From NCBI GenBank assembly GCA_944342015.1, contig CALVMC010000008.1, forward strand, positions 1-54,734: a DNA stretch of 54,734 nt. The letters are read 5' to 3'. Below, piece after piece: positions 35,940-44,544 of this stretch; the stretch's first letter is position 1, and each line of letters starts with the position of its first letter. This DNA is from an uncultured Clostridia bacterium. Lineage in GTDB: Bacteria; Bacillota; Clostridia; Christensenellales; CALVMC01. The notes below the pieces were generated by a model, which saw nothing but the letters and a program-made list of their open reading frames with translations, searched no databases and was not told the origin of the DNA. The position numbers and the translations under genes were made by a program.

Positions 35940-36758
35940 GTGAACAGATTTATTGATTATTTTGCGCTCAGGATAGCTTTGTTTTTTTTAATCTTCGTAA
36001 TATGTCAGTTAATATTCGAAAAACTTTCCGTATCCCTTTCGGTATGTATACTTGTGTTTTTTGCGGCAGTTTTGATTATGGAAATACTGAGAAAAGATAA
36101 AAACGAAAGCAAATGTCCATACAACTCTTTTGTCCGTTATTTCGCACTTGAAGGAAACAATGCTCTTAAAGAAAAAATAAAAGATTATATATCCCCTATG
36201 GAAATCACGGAAGAAGGTTCGGATTTTTTAATCATACAAAACGGCAACGAAAAAGAATGTATTTATTTTGCGTTCAGATTTTCCTCCCTTTCGCAAGAAG
36301 ATATCGCCAAGTGTTACAGAGTATGTAAAGAAAGGGAAATAAAAAAAGGATATATTTTAGGAAAAGATACCGTAAGAACAACGCTGTCTCTTGCCGGCGA
36401 ACTTAATCTTAATATTAATTTCATATCGGCAAAACAACTGTACAGATGTCTTAAAAATAAAAACTTGCTTCCTGTAACGGCAACGAAAACTAAAATAAAA
36501 AGAAAAGGGAAAATTAAATTCTTTTTAAGCGTCTTTTTTTCCAAGAACAATGTAAAGCACTTTTTATTCGGCGGAATAATACTTGCTTTAATGAGTCTTA
36601 TAACCCCCCTTAAAGTTTACTATTTAAGTGTAGCGGCTATAACTCTTGCTTTTTCCCTTATTTGTCTTTTCGCTCCGGGCGAAATAACGGGAAGCAAAGG
36701 ACTTTTCCATATCAAAAGAAAAAAAGAAAAAAACGGAAGGGACTCGGCTTCCGATTAA
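35940..36758 (+). CDS. membrane protein with central soluble domain, unknown
   Basis: 272 aa, not recognised. Two N-terminal membrane segments (about 7-28 and 31-48) and two near the C-terminus (about 208-225 and 228-245) bracket a soluble domain of about 150 residues (FLIIQNGNEKECIYFAFRF, GYILGKDTVRTTLSLAGELN). Its alternating strands and KGYILGK loosely suggest a nuclease-like or Rossmann-like fold, unproven. The start is GTG with GAGG 10 nt upstream. It is convergent with obgE; its last codons contain the terminator hairpin of the opposite operon. Confidence 0.65.
   Translation: MNRFIDYFALRIALFFLIFVICQLIFEKLSVSLSVCILVFFAAVLIMEILRKDKNESKCPYNSFVRYFALEGNNALKEKIKDYISPMEITEEGSDFLIIQNGNEKECIYFAFRFSSLSQEDIAKCYRVCKEREIKKGYILGKDTVRTTLSLAGELNLNINFISAKQLYRCLKNKNLLPVTATKTKIKRKGKIKFFLSVFFSKNNVKHFLFGGIILALMSLITPLKVYYLSVAAITLAFSLICLFAPGEITGSKGLFHIKRKKEKNGRDSASD
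36726..36753 (-). terminator. obgE-operon terminator inside the convergent gene
   Basis: Minus strand: CGGAAG (36748-36753) and CTTCCG (36734-36739) pair over an 8-nt loop, then a run of T. It lies 45 nt past the obgE stop and within the last codons of the plus-strand gene. Confidence 0.75.
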
Positions 36759-36797
36759 TAAAGGTTTTTAATATCGAGAAGAATAACTGTAAAAAAG

Positions 36798-38060
36798 TTA
36801 ATCTACAAGTTCGAATTCTATATCTTCAATTTTTACGGTATCTCCGTTTTTTGCGCCTTGTTTGTACAGGGCTTTTATTACGCCTTTATCTTTCAGTACC
36901 TTCTGGAAATGAGCAAATGACTCGTAATCGCTTAAAACTATATTTCTTGCAAGTTTGTCTATCAGACTTCCGACTACGACAAAGGAACCGTCGTCGTCTC
37001 TTAAAATTTCATAATATTCTTCGCTTTCGTCCTCGTAAGAGAAGGGTTCGAATTCCTCAGGAGCAAGCGGCGGAAGTTTTTTAAGTTCCTTATAAATTTC
37101 GTCTTTGAGTTCTTTTATCCCTTTAACCGTAGCTGCGGAAACGGGAATAACTTCCTTTCCCGTTTTTTCTGAAAAATCCTTAACCGCCTTTTCAAAGTCT
37201 TCCATAAGGTCACATTTGTTTGCGCAAACCATCATAGGAAGCGAAGCGAGTTTTTCGCTGTAATTTTTAAGTTCTTCGTTTATTTTAAGATAATCGTCGT
37301 ATGGATTTCTGCCTTCCGAACCTGATAAATCTATAACATGAACGATAAGACGGACCCTTTCTATATGTCTTAAAAAATCGGTTCCGAGCCCTGCTCCTTG
37401 GGAGGCTCCTTCAATAAGCCCCGGAATATCGGCAATAACCATAGAATCATCATAATACTTAATAATCCCTATATTGGGCGAAAGAGTTGTAAAATGATAA
37501 TTTGCAATTTTCGGTTTAGCATTCGTAAGTACGGAAAGAAGAGTGGATTTTCCGACATTGGGAAAACCGACAAGACCTACATCGGCAATGGTTTTAAGTT
37601 CCAAAAGAACTTCCCTTTCTTTAACCTTTTCGCCGGACTGGCTGAAATGGGGCGCTTTTCTTACCGCAGTTTTAAATCTTGCGTTTCCTTTACCTCCAAG
37701 ACCGCCTTTAAGAACGAGAACCTTATCGTCCTTATGAAACATATCGGCGATTATGCGACCTGTTTCTTTATCTTTGATAACCGTACCTTGGGGAAGATAA
37801 ATTATAAGGTCTTTACCGTTTTTTCCTCTGCAAAAATCGGGACCGCCGTTTTTTCCGTTTTCCGCTCTGAAATGTTTCGATAGTTTATAATCCATAAGAG
37901 AACTCATATCGTTTTTAACTGCAAAGTACACGCTGCCGCCGTTCCCGCCGTCGCCGCCGTCGGGGCCGCCGAAAGCGATATACTTTTCACGGTGAAAACT
38001 TACTATTCCGTCGCCGCCGTCACCGGCTTTTATAAAGATATTTGTTCTGTCTATAAACAT
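36798..38060 (-). CDS. obgE: GTPase ObgE/CgtA
   Basis: 420 aa. Ribosome-assembly and stress GTPase. The glycine-rich Obg fold is at 1-158 (GGDGIVSFHREKY, GGPDGGDGGNGGSVYF), the G domain at 159-335 with P-loop GFPNVGKSTLL, DIPGLIEGA (G3) and NKCD (G4), and a C-terminal OCT domain at about 345-420, as in most Firmicutes. It follows nfnB after 8 nt and is the last gene of the proS-to-obgE run, which ends at the terminator 36726-36753. Confidence 0.96.
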   Translation of the reverse strand: MFIDRTNIFIKAGDGGDGIVSFHREKYIAFGGPDGGDGGNGGSVYFAVKNDMSSLMDYKLSKHFRAENGKNGGPDFCRGKNGKDLIIYLPQGTVIKDKETGRIIADMFHKDDKVLVLKGGLGGKGNARFKTAVRKAPHFSQSGEKVKEREVLLELKTIADVGLVGFPNVGKSTLLSVLTNAKPKIANYHFTTLSPNIGIIKYYDDSMVIADIPGLIEGASQGAGLGTDFLRHIERVRLIVHVIDLSGSEGRNPYDDYLKINEELKNYSEKLASLPMMVCANKCDLMEDFEKAVKDFSEKTGKEVIPVSAATVKGIKELKDEIYKELKKLPPLAPEEFEPFSYEDESEEYYEILRDDDGSFVVVGSLIDKLARNIVLSDYESFAHFQKVLKDKGVIKALYKQGAKNGDTVKIEDIEFELVD

Positions 38061-38068
38061 ATAAGTAA

Positions 38069-39439
38069 TTATTTTCCCTTTTTAAAATATTCTATAATGC
38101 TTTCTGCCGCCTTTTTACCTGCGCCCATCGCAAGAATAACGGTAGCTGCACCGGTTACCGCATCTCCGCCTGCGTAAACCTTGTCTATTGAAGTTTTAAG
38201 GTCGTCGTTTACGATTATCGTACCCTTTTCGGTGACGCTAAGCCTTTTGCAGGAATTTTTTATAAGCGGATTAGGAGAAGTTCCCAAAGCTATTATAACT
38301 TCGTCGCAGTCTATCGTATACTCCGAGCCTTCTATCGGTACGGGTCTTCTTCTTCCGCTTGCGTCCGGCTCGCCGAGAGAAAATCTCTGAATAACGGCTT
38401 TTTCAACATTTTTATCTCCTAACAATTTTACGGGACTTGCAAGGAATTCGAATTTTATCCCTTCTTCCTTTGCATGCACTACTTCCTCTTTTCTTGCCGG
38501 CATTTCCTTTTCAGATCGTCTGTAAACTACGGTAACGCTTTTTGCGCCGAGTCTTAAAGCCGTACGGGCAGCGTCCATAGCGACATTTCCCGCCCCTACA
38601 ACAATGACATTTTCGCCTTTTTTTACAGGCGTCGGACTGTCCTTTTCGTAAGCCTTCATAAGATTGACTCTCGTTAAAAATTCGTTTGCCGAAAAAACGC
38701 CGTTAAGATTTTCACCTTCTATATTCAAGAACATAGGAAGTCCTGCGCCCGTTCCTATAAATACTGCGTCGAAGTTTTCAATAAGTTCTTCAACCGCCAT
38801 AGTCTTTCCGATTACGGTATTGAGTTTTATTTCTACATCGAGAGCATAAAGTTTGTCTATTTCGCTTTTAACGAGACTTTTTGGAAGTCTGAACTCAGGT
38901 ATACCGTAAACCAAAACTCCGCCCGCCTCGTGCAAAGCTTCGAATACCGTTACCTTAAATCCGCCCATGGCAAGATAATACGCTGCCGTAAGTCCCGAAG
39001 GTCCGCTTCCTATAACCGCAGCTTTAAGTCCGTTAGGCTCCGGCTTTTTGGGAAGTATGTTCTTGCTTACCGCATAATCTCCGACATACCTTTCGAGCGC
39101 CCCTATCGAAACGGAACCGCCCATTTTTTCGTTATTTCTTACGCAATATTTTTCGCATTGATTTTCCTGCGGGCAGACCCTTCCGCAAACTGCGGGAAGA
39201 TTGGAATAAATAAAAAGCACTTCGGCAGCCTTATCCAAATCATCCGATTTTACGAAATTAATAAATCCCGGAATATCTATTCCTACGGGACACCCCTTTC
39301 TGCAAGGCGGGTTTTTACAACCTAAACATCTTAAAGCTTCTTTTTTTGCAGTTTCCTTATCGAAGCCCAACGATACTTCTTTAAAATTAGTCGCCCTGAC
39401 TTTTGCGGGCTGTTCCTGGGTTTTGTTTCTTAAATCCAT
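38069..39439 (-). CDS. nfnB: NfnB: large subunit of the ferredoxin:NADP+ transhydrogenase (GltD-like)
   Basis: 456 aa. Related to the glutamate synthase small subunit. Two [4Fe-4S] motifs at the N-terminus (CLGCKNPPCRKGCP and CGRVCPQENQCEKYC, about 39-110), FAD site GSGPSGLTAAYYLA near 144, and NADP site VGAGNVAMDAARTALRLGA near 275. No glutamate synthase large subunit is nearby. The directly adjacent nfnA makes the bifurcating NfnAB complex (NADH plus 2 reduced ferredoxin plus 2 NADP+) the better call; SudAB-type sulfide dehydrogenase is the alternative. Confidence 0.88.
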   Translation of the reverse strand: MDLRNKTQEQPAKVRATNFKEVSLGFDKETAKKEALRCLGCKNPPCRKGCPVGIDIPGFINFVKSDDLDKAAEVLFIYSNLPAVCGRVCPQENQCEKYCVRNNEKMGGSVSIGALERYVGDYAVSKNILPKKPEPNGLKAAVIGSGPSGLTAAYYLAMGGFKVTVFEALHEAGGVLVYGIPEFRLPKSLVKSEIDKLYALDVEIKLNTVIGKTMAVEELIENFDAVFIGTGAGLPMFLNIEGENLNGVFSANEFLTRVNLMKAYEKDSPTPVKKGENVIVVGAGNVAMDAARTALRLGAKSVTVVYRRSEKEMPARKEEVVHAKEEGIKFEFLASPVKLLGDKNVEKAVIQRFSLGEPDASGRRRPVPIEGSEYTIDCDEVIIALGTSPNPLIKNSCKRLSVTEKGTIIVNDDLKTSIDKVYAGGDAVTGAATVILAMGAGKKAAESIIEYFKKGK

Positions 39440-39440
39440 A

Positions 39441-40262
39441 TTAACCTCTTATTTTACAGCGATGTTCGCTTTCATGCTCTTTATATGCGGAAATTCTGTT
39501 CATAGCCTCTTCGAAATCTATCTGATGGCCGTCGAACTCAGGTCCGTCAACGCAAGCGTATTTAACCTTGCCTCCGACGGTAAGTCTGCAACAACCGCAC
39601 ATTCCCGTTCCGTCAACCATAAGCATATTCATGCTTACAACGGTTTTTATTCCGTAATTTTTAGTAAGATTGCAAACCGCTCTCATCATAGGCATAGGAC
39701 CTACGGCAAATACGCAATCATAATTTTTACCTTCTTCGATAAGCCTTTTCAATATATCGGTGACAAAGCCTTTTTCGCCTTTGCTTCCGTCATCGGTAGC
39801 TTCGTAAAACGATGCGGAATTTTCCGAAAGTTCTTTTTCGTACATTAAAAGTCCGCTGTTCCTTGCGCCTATAATTACATCGGCGGTTCTGTTTTCGCTT
39901 TTAAGTTTTTTCGCCTGTGGATATATAACGGCAGTTCCTATTCCGCCGCCTACAAGAGCTATTTTTTTATATCCGTCAAGGTCTGTCGGATTTCCCAAAG
40001 GTCCCGTAAAACCGCTGAGACTGTCCCCTTCTTTAAGCTGCGCCATTTTATGAGTGGAATATCCCACTGTCTGAACAAGCAAGGTAATAGTTCCCTTATC
40101 TCTGTCATAGTCGCATATCGTAAAAGGAACTCTCTCTCCGCCCTTTTCCACGATAACGATAACAAACTGTCCTGCCTGCGCATTTTTTGCGACATCGGGC
40201 GCAGATATTACATACTCTTTTACATCGGGTGCCAATTCTCTTATTTTTAAAATTTTATTCAC
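39441..40262 (-). CDS. nfnA: NfnA: small subunit of the ferredoxin:NADP+ transhydrogenase
   Basis: 273 aa, ferredoxin-NADP reductase fold. FAD segment RVPFTICDYDRDKGT near 52-66, NAD loop VGGGIGTAVIYPQAKKL near 105, and a C-terminal [2Fe-2S] site with GTGMCGCCRLTV and YACVDGPEFDG. This Cys pattern matches NfnA/SudB better than PyrK. The start is GTG with GGAGAG at 7 nt, overlapping nth by 8 nt. It is followed by nfnB after 1 nt. Confidence 0.88.
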   Translation of the reverse strand: MNKILKIRELAPDVKEYVISAPDVAKNAQAGQFVIVIVEKGGERVPFTICDYDRDKGTITLLVQTVGYSTHKMAQLKEGDSLSGFTGPLGNPTDLDGYKKIALVGGGIGTAVIYPQAKKLKSENRTADVIIGARNSGLLMYEKELSENSASFYEATDDGSKGEKGFVTDILKRLIEEGKNYDCVFAVGPMPMMRAVCNLTKNYGIKTVVSMNMLMVDGTGMCGCCRLTVGGKVKYACVDGPEFDGHQIDFEEAMNRISAYKEHESEHRCKIRG

Positions 40263-40896
40263 TTTTCAACTCTCCGTTAAAATACTTACATTGATTTTTT
40301 AATTCACATATCTTACAATCGGGTTTTCTTGCCTTGCAAATATATCTTCCGTGATGAATAAGCAGATGATGAAGTTTTCCCCAAAGATTTTCGTCGAACT
40401 TTGCGTTAAGATCCTTTTCGGTAATAAGCGGATTCTTATTCTGAGAAGAAAGTCCCAACCGGTAACTTACTCTAAGCACATGAGTATCAACAGCTATTGC
40501 GTTACCCTTAAAGGCTACCGAATACACGACATTTGCGGTTTTTCTTCCCACTCCTTTTAATTTCATAAGTTCATCGACATTTTCGGGAAGACGGGAATTA
40601 TATTTTTCTACGATATCCCTGCTTGCGGAAATTATGGAATTTGCCTTGGCGTTATAAAAACCGCAACTTTTAATTAACTCTTTCAGTTCATCGATATCGG
40701 CAGAAGCCATATCTTCGGGAGTTTTATATTTTTCGAAAAGCTTCGGCGTAATTTTATTTACTCTGGCGTCGGTACACTGAGCCGATAATATAACCGCAAC
40801 AAGAAGATGAAAATCGGTATCGTAGTTAAGTTCGCACACGGCATTTTCGTGCATTTTTTCAAGTGTATCGAAAATTAATTTATACTTTTTTTCCAA
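40255..40896 (-). CDS. nth: endonuclease III
   Basis: 213 aa. DNA glycosylase/AP lyase for oxidised pyrimidines. The helix-hairpin-helix LKGVGRKTANVV carries the catalytic Lys (near 118); DTHVLRVSYRLGL has the catalytic Asp (near 138); the C-terminal [4Fe-4S] ligands are in CKARKPDCKICELKNQC. It lies between valS and nfnA, with small gaps and overlaps, and so is probably in the same transcript. Confidence 0.96.
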   Translation of the reverse strand: MEKKYKLIFDTLEKMHENAVCELNYDTDFHLLVAVILSAQCTDARVNKITPKLFEKYKTPEDMASADIDELKELIKSCGFYNAKANSIISASRDIVEKYNSRLPENVDELMKLKGVGRKTANVVYSVAFKGNAIAVDTHVLRVSYRLGLSSQNKNPLITEKDLNAKFDENLWGKLHHLLIHHGRYICKARKPDCKICELKNQCKYFNGELKSE

Positions 40897-40940
40897 TTTG
40901 TTATCCTTATTATACCGATAGAAAGGCTTTTGTCAAGTTA

Positions 40941-43562
40941 TCAGTTTTTTATATTTTCTATTCTTGCCTTTATGTTTTCCTTCATTTCTGTATAGTTTTT
41001 TAATTTTTCCTTTTCCTTATCGAGAAGCTGTTTTGGAGCTTTTGCAACAAAGCCTTGATTCGATAGCAGTTTTTCAGCTCTTTGGATTTCGCTTTCGCAT
41101 TTTTCGAGTTCGAGATTGAGTTTTTTGATTTCCTCGTCTATGTCGATAAGTTCCCCCAGCGGAATGAACAGCCCTGCAAGGAAGGTAACTTGCGAAACGA
41201 ATTTCCCCTGAGGTTCGCTTTCTATAAACTCTACTTTACAGTTCAGAAGTTTTTCGATATATGCGACGGCATTTTTAATAATATTTTCGTATTCCTTTTT
41301 GTATGCTAAAATTTGCAGATTAACAGTCTTCGAGAAGGAAACTCCCTTTTCCGCACGGATATTACGAACTGATTTGATAATTTCCATAACCCTTTCAAAG
41401 TTTTCGGCTTCTTTTTTAAAGTAAAGATTTTTATCCGGCTCAGGCCACTTGGAAATCATAATAGACTCTTGATTCTTGTCGAGAGCAAGATATATCTCTT
41501 CCGTGATAAACGGAATAAAAGGATGCAATAATTTAAGGGCGTTTTTAAGCACATATACCAAAACGGAAGCCGTGGTCTTTCTTTTCTTTTCATCGTTACT
41601 GTAAATGTAAGGCTTGGAAAGTTCGAGATACCAATCGCAGAAATCCGACCATAAAAAGTCATATAACTTCGATGCTGCAAGTCCTATTTCATACTTGTTC
41701 AAATTATCGGTAATTTCCTTTTCGAGAACGAAAAGTTTGGAAAGAATCCATTTATCCGCATCGGTAATGCAATTTTCGTCTATTTTATCGGTTTCGATAT
41801 TCTCGGTATTTGAAAGGACAAAGCGTGACGCATTCCATATTTTATTCATAAAGTTTCTGCAACTTTCAACCTTTTCCTTTATAAATCTCGTATCTCCTCC
41901 CGGCGCAACGCCCATTGAAAGAGAGAATCTTAAAGTATCCGCTCCGTACTCGTCGATAACAGTAAGCGGGTCGACTCCGTTACCTAACGATTTACTCATT
42001 TTTCTTCCCTGACTGTCACGAACTATCCCGTGTATCAAAACTTCCTTGAAGGGAATTTTTTTCATGTGTTCAAGGCCCGAAAAAATCATTCTCGCAACCC
42101 AGAAGAAAATTATATCGTAAGCCGTAACAAGCACATTGGTAGGATAGAAATATTTTAGGTCTTCTGTTTTATCGGGATATCCCAAAGTCGAAAAAGGCCA
42201 TAAAGCGCTTGAAAACCAAGTATCGAGAACATCTTCGTCCTGCTTCAAATTAGTCGAAGAACAGTATTTGCATTTTTCGGGTTTATCTTCGCTGACGGTA
42301 ATCTTTCCGCAATTTTGACAGTAATAAGCCGGTATTCTGTGTCCCCACCAAAGCTGACGGGATATACACCAGTCTTTTATATTTTCCATCCAATTGAAAT
42401 AAGTTTTTTCAAATCTTTCGGGAATAAATTTGATTTTCTTTTCCTTAACTATTTCTATTGCGGGCGCTGCAAGCTCGTCCATTTTGACAAACCACTGTTC
42501 CGATACCGAAGGCTCTACTATACTTCTGCATCTGTAACATTTTCCCACATTGTGCTTGTAAGGTTCGGTTTTTACAAGATAGCCTTGTTTTTCCAAATCT
42601 TCAACTATTTTCTTTCTGCACTCTTCCCTTGTAAGACCTTTATAGACTCCTGCGTTTTCGTTCATTATTCCGTCGTCGCCTATAACCTTAATAACTTCGA
42701 GATTATGTCTTAAACCTACTTCGAAGTCGTTCGGGTCGTGTGCGGGAGTGATTTTTACGGCGCCTGTTCCGAAATCTTTTTCTACATATCCGTCATAAAT
42801 CAGCGGTATTTCTTTATTGAGTAAAGGCAATATGAGTTTTTGCCCCGAATATTTTTTATACCTTTTGTCGTCGGGATTGACCGCAACTGCGGTATCGCCG
42901 AGCATGGTTTCCGGCCTTGTGGTAGCGACAATTATTTCCCCTTTACCGTTTGCAAACGGATATCTTATATGCCAGAGAAAAGAGTCCGATTCTTCGTATT
43001 CCACTTCCGCATCCGAAAGAGCGGTTTTGCAATCGGGACACCAGTTTATTATTTTCTTTCCCTTATAAATCAGTCCTTTGTCGTAAAGCTTTACAAATAC
43101 ATGTCGAACGGCTTTCGAGCATTTTTCGTCCATCGTAAAAGCAAGTCTCGACCAATCGCAAGAAGAACCGAGTTTTTTTAGCTGTTCGACTATTCTTCCT
43201 CCGTATTGCTCTTTCCAGGCAAATGCGTGCTTTAAAAATTCTTCACGGGTGATATCTTCTTTTTTTATTCCTTCTTCTTTAAGTTTTGCGACTATTTTAA
43301 CTTCGGTTGCAATACTTGCGTGATCGGTTCCGGGAAGCCACAAAGCACTGTATCCCTGCATTCTTTTAAACCTTATTATAATATCCTGAATGGTATTATT
43401 GAGAGCGTGCCCCATATGAAGCTGCCCGGTTATATTAGGCGGCGGAATGACTATCGTAAAAGGTTTTTTGTCTTTATCGACCTTTGCGGTAAAATAACCT
43501 TTGTCGAGCCAATTATTGTAAATTCTGTCCTCAGTGTTTTTAGGATTGTAAATCTTGTCCAT
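40941..43562 (-). CDS. valS: valyl-tRNA synthetase
   Basis: Class I synthetase, 873 aa. HIGH-type [18 protein letters not shown] (near 40), editing domain with [17 protein letters not shown] (near 215), a zinc-like Cys set (CQNCGK, CKYCSS), KMSKSLGN near 520, and a C-terminal coiled coil (about 805-870, Glu/Lys-rich) as usual. AGAGG precedes the ATG. A 9-nt gap separates it from the small membrane protein gene upstream. Confidence 0.96.
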   Translation of the reverse strand: MDKIYNPKNTEDRIYNNWLDKGYFTAKVDKDKKPFTIVIPPPNITGQLHMGHALNNTIQDIIIRFKRMQGYSALWLPGTDHASIATEVKIVAKLKEEGIKKEDITREEFLKHAFAWKEQYGGRIVEQLKKLGSSCDWSRLAFTMDEKCSKAVRHVFVKLYDKGLIYKGKKIINWCPDCKTALSDAEVEYEESDSFLWHIRYPFANGKGEIIVATTRPETMLGDTAVAVNPDDKRYKKYSGQKLILPLLNKEIPLIYDGYVEKDFGTGAVKITPAHDPNDFEVGLRHNLEVIKVIGDDGIMNENAGVYKGLTREECRKKIVEDLEKQGYLVKTEPYKHNVGKCYRCRSIVEPSVSEQWFVKMDELAAPAIEIVKEKKIKFIPERFEKTYFNWMENIKDWCISRQLWWGHRIPAYYCQNCGKITVSEDKPEKCKYCSSTNLKQDEDVLDTWFSSALWPFSTLGYPDKTEDLKYFYPTNVLVTAYDIIFFWVARMIFSGLEHMKKIPFKEVLIHGIVRDSQGRKMSKSLGNGVDPLTVIDEYGADTLRFSLSMGVAPGGDTRFIKEKVESCRNFMNKIWNASRFVLSNTENIETDKIDENCITDADKWILSKLFVLEKEITDNLNKYEIGLAASKLYDFLWSDFCDWYLELSKPYIYSNDEKKRKTTASVLVYVLKNALKLLHPFIPFITEEIYLALDKNQESIMISKWPEPDKNLYFKKEAENFERVMEIIKSVRNIRAEKGVSFSKTVNLQILAYKKEYENIIKNAVAYIEKLLNCKVEFIESEPQGKFVSQVTFLAGLFIPLGELIDIDEEIKKLNLELEKCESEIQRAEKLLSNQGFVAKAPKQLLDKEKEKLKNYTEMKENIKARIENIKN

Positions 43563-43571
43563 ATTAACCTC

Positions 43572-43790
43572 TTAATTTATTCCGACAATAATAATTATCA
43601 AAGATATTAAAAGAATAAAAATGCATATTCCTTTAATTGTATAATTTGCTATTTTTTCATTTTCCTTGAAAAACCTTTCTGCGATATACTTTGAAAAAAC
43701 TGCAAGTATTCCTGCAAAAACGACCAGGCATATTCCTGCAATAACATACGGATTTTTCAGTCTTTCGTATATCAAAGAAAAATCAAACAT
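43572..43790 (-). CDS. small two-pass membrane protein, unknown
   Basis: 72 aa with membrane segments at about 14-32 (YVIAGICLVVFAGILAV) and 49-70 (GICIFILLISLIIIIVG), and a charged loop between them. Not recognised. AGAGGAA lies upstream of the ATG. It overlaps the pgsA end by 8 nt and precedes valS by 9 nt, so it is well embedded in the operon and likely real. A partner for PgsA is possible from position only. Confidence 0.7.
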   Translation of the reverse strand: MFDFSLIYERLKNPYVIAGICLVVFAGILAVFSKYIAERFFKENEKIANYTIKGICIFILLISLIIIIVGIN

Positions 43791-44544
43791 TAAGATTTTC
43801 CTCTGTTTTTATTTCGTTAACGGAATCAAGAGAATTGTTATTCTCGTTATTTTCAGTATTTTTATTATTCTCGTCTTTAACAACGGAAAGGGATTTATCG
43901 TCAGATAATGCTTCGGGTTTTTCGGAATCGTCATTGTTCGGGTTTTCTTTTTCTTCACTGTTTGCTTTTTTAAGTTTCGAAAGAATATCGGCAGTATAAT
44001 AAACAGCGGCGACGATAGCAAGTACCGAAGCTACCGTAAGTATCATCCAATCGAGAGTGTATTCTCCGAATCCGACTTTAAGTTCAACAAAATCGTTATG
44101 AAAAAATGCAAGTATCATTCCGACAGCATAAACCGCAGCCGCTACCTTTCCGTAAACATTTGCCTGAATGGTGATTTTATCCTTGTAGCGTAACATAAAC
44201 AAGCTGCCGAAAATCATATACAATTCCTTTGAAAATAAAATTATCGCAAAAGCATAATGTATGTTTCCCGTAACCGTAAGACAAATTATTGCGCTTACCT
44301 GTAAAAACTTATCGGCAAAAGGATCGAGAATTTTTCCGATATCCGATACCATGGAAAATTTTCTTGCTATGTACCCGTCTGCAATATCGGTAAAAGAAGC
44401 AAGCAAAAATACTCCGAACGCCCAATAGATGTTGTTCGGCATAAAATCTATAAACATAAAAGCGATAAAGACCGGAACAAGGGCAATTCTGAGATAGGTC
44501 AGAATATTAGGTAAAGTAAAAACGTCTTTTTTATTAAATTCCAT
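43783..44544 (-). CDS. pgsA: CDP-diacylglycerol-glycerol-3-phosphate phosphatidyltransferase, with acidic extension
   Basis: 253 aa, makes phosphatidylglycerol phosphate in the membrane. The CDP-alcohol motif D-G-x2-A-R-x8-G-x3-D-x3-D is seen as DGYIARKFSMVSDIGKILD at about 55-73, with several membrane segments up to about 185. The last 65 residues are an extra tail rich in Asn, Glu and Asp (ENPNNDDSEK, NNKNTENNENNN), absent from typical PgsA, which ends near 190. GGAG precedes the ATG; it overlaps proS by 11 nt. Confidence 0.9.
   Translation of the reverse strand: MEFNKKDVFTLPNILTYLRIALVPVFIAFMFIDFMPNNIYWAFGVFLLASFTDIADGYIARKFSMVSDIGKILDPFADKFLQVSAIICLTVTGNIHYAFAIILFSKELYMIFGSLFMLRYKDKITIQANVYGKVAAAVYAVGMILAFFHNDFVELKVGFGEYTLDWMILTVASVLAIVAAVYYTADILSKLKKANSEEKENPNNDDSEKPEALSDDKSLSVVKDENNKNTENNENNNSLDSVNEIKTEENLNV

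Noticed and set aside
36662..37084. 140-codon plus-strand frame across the end of the unknown membrane gene and obgE
   Set aside because: Arg/Leu-rich translation from two real genes in other frames; crosses a terminator hairpin.
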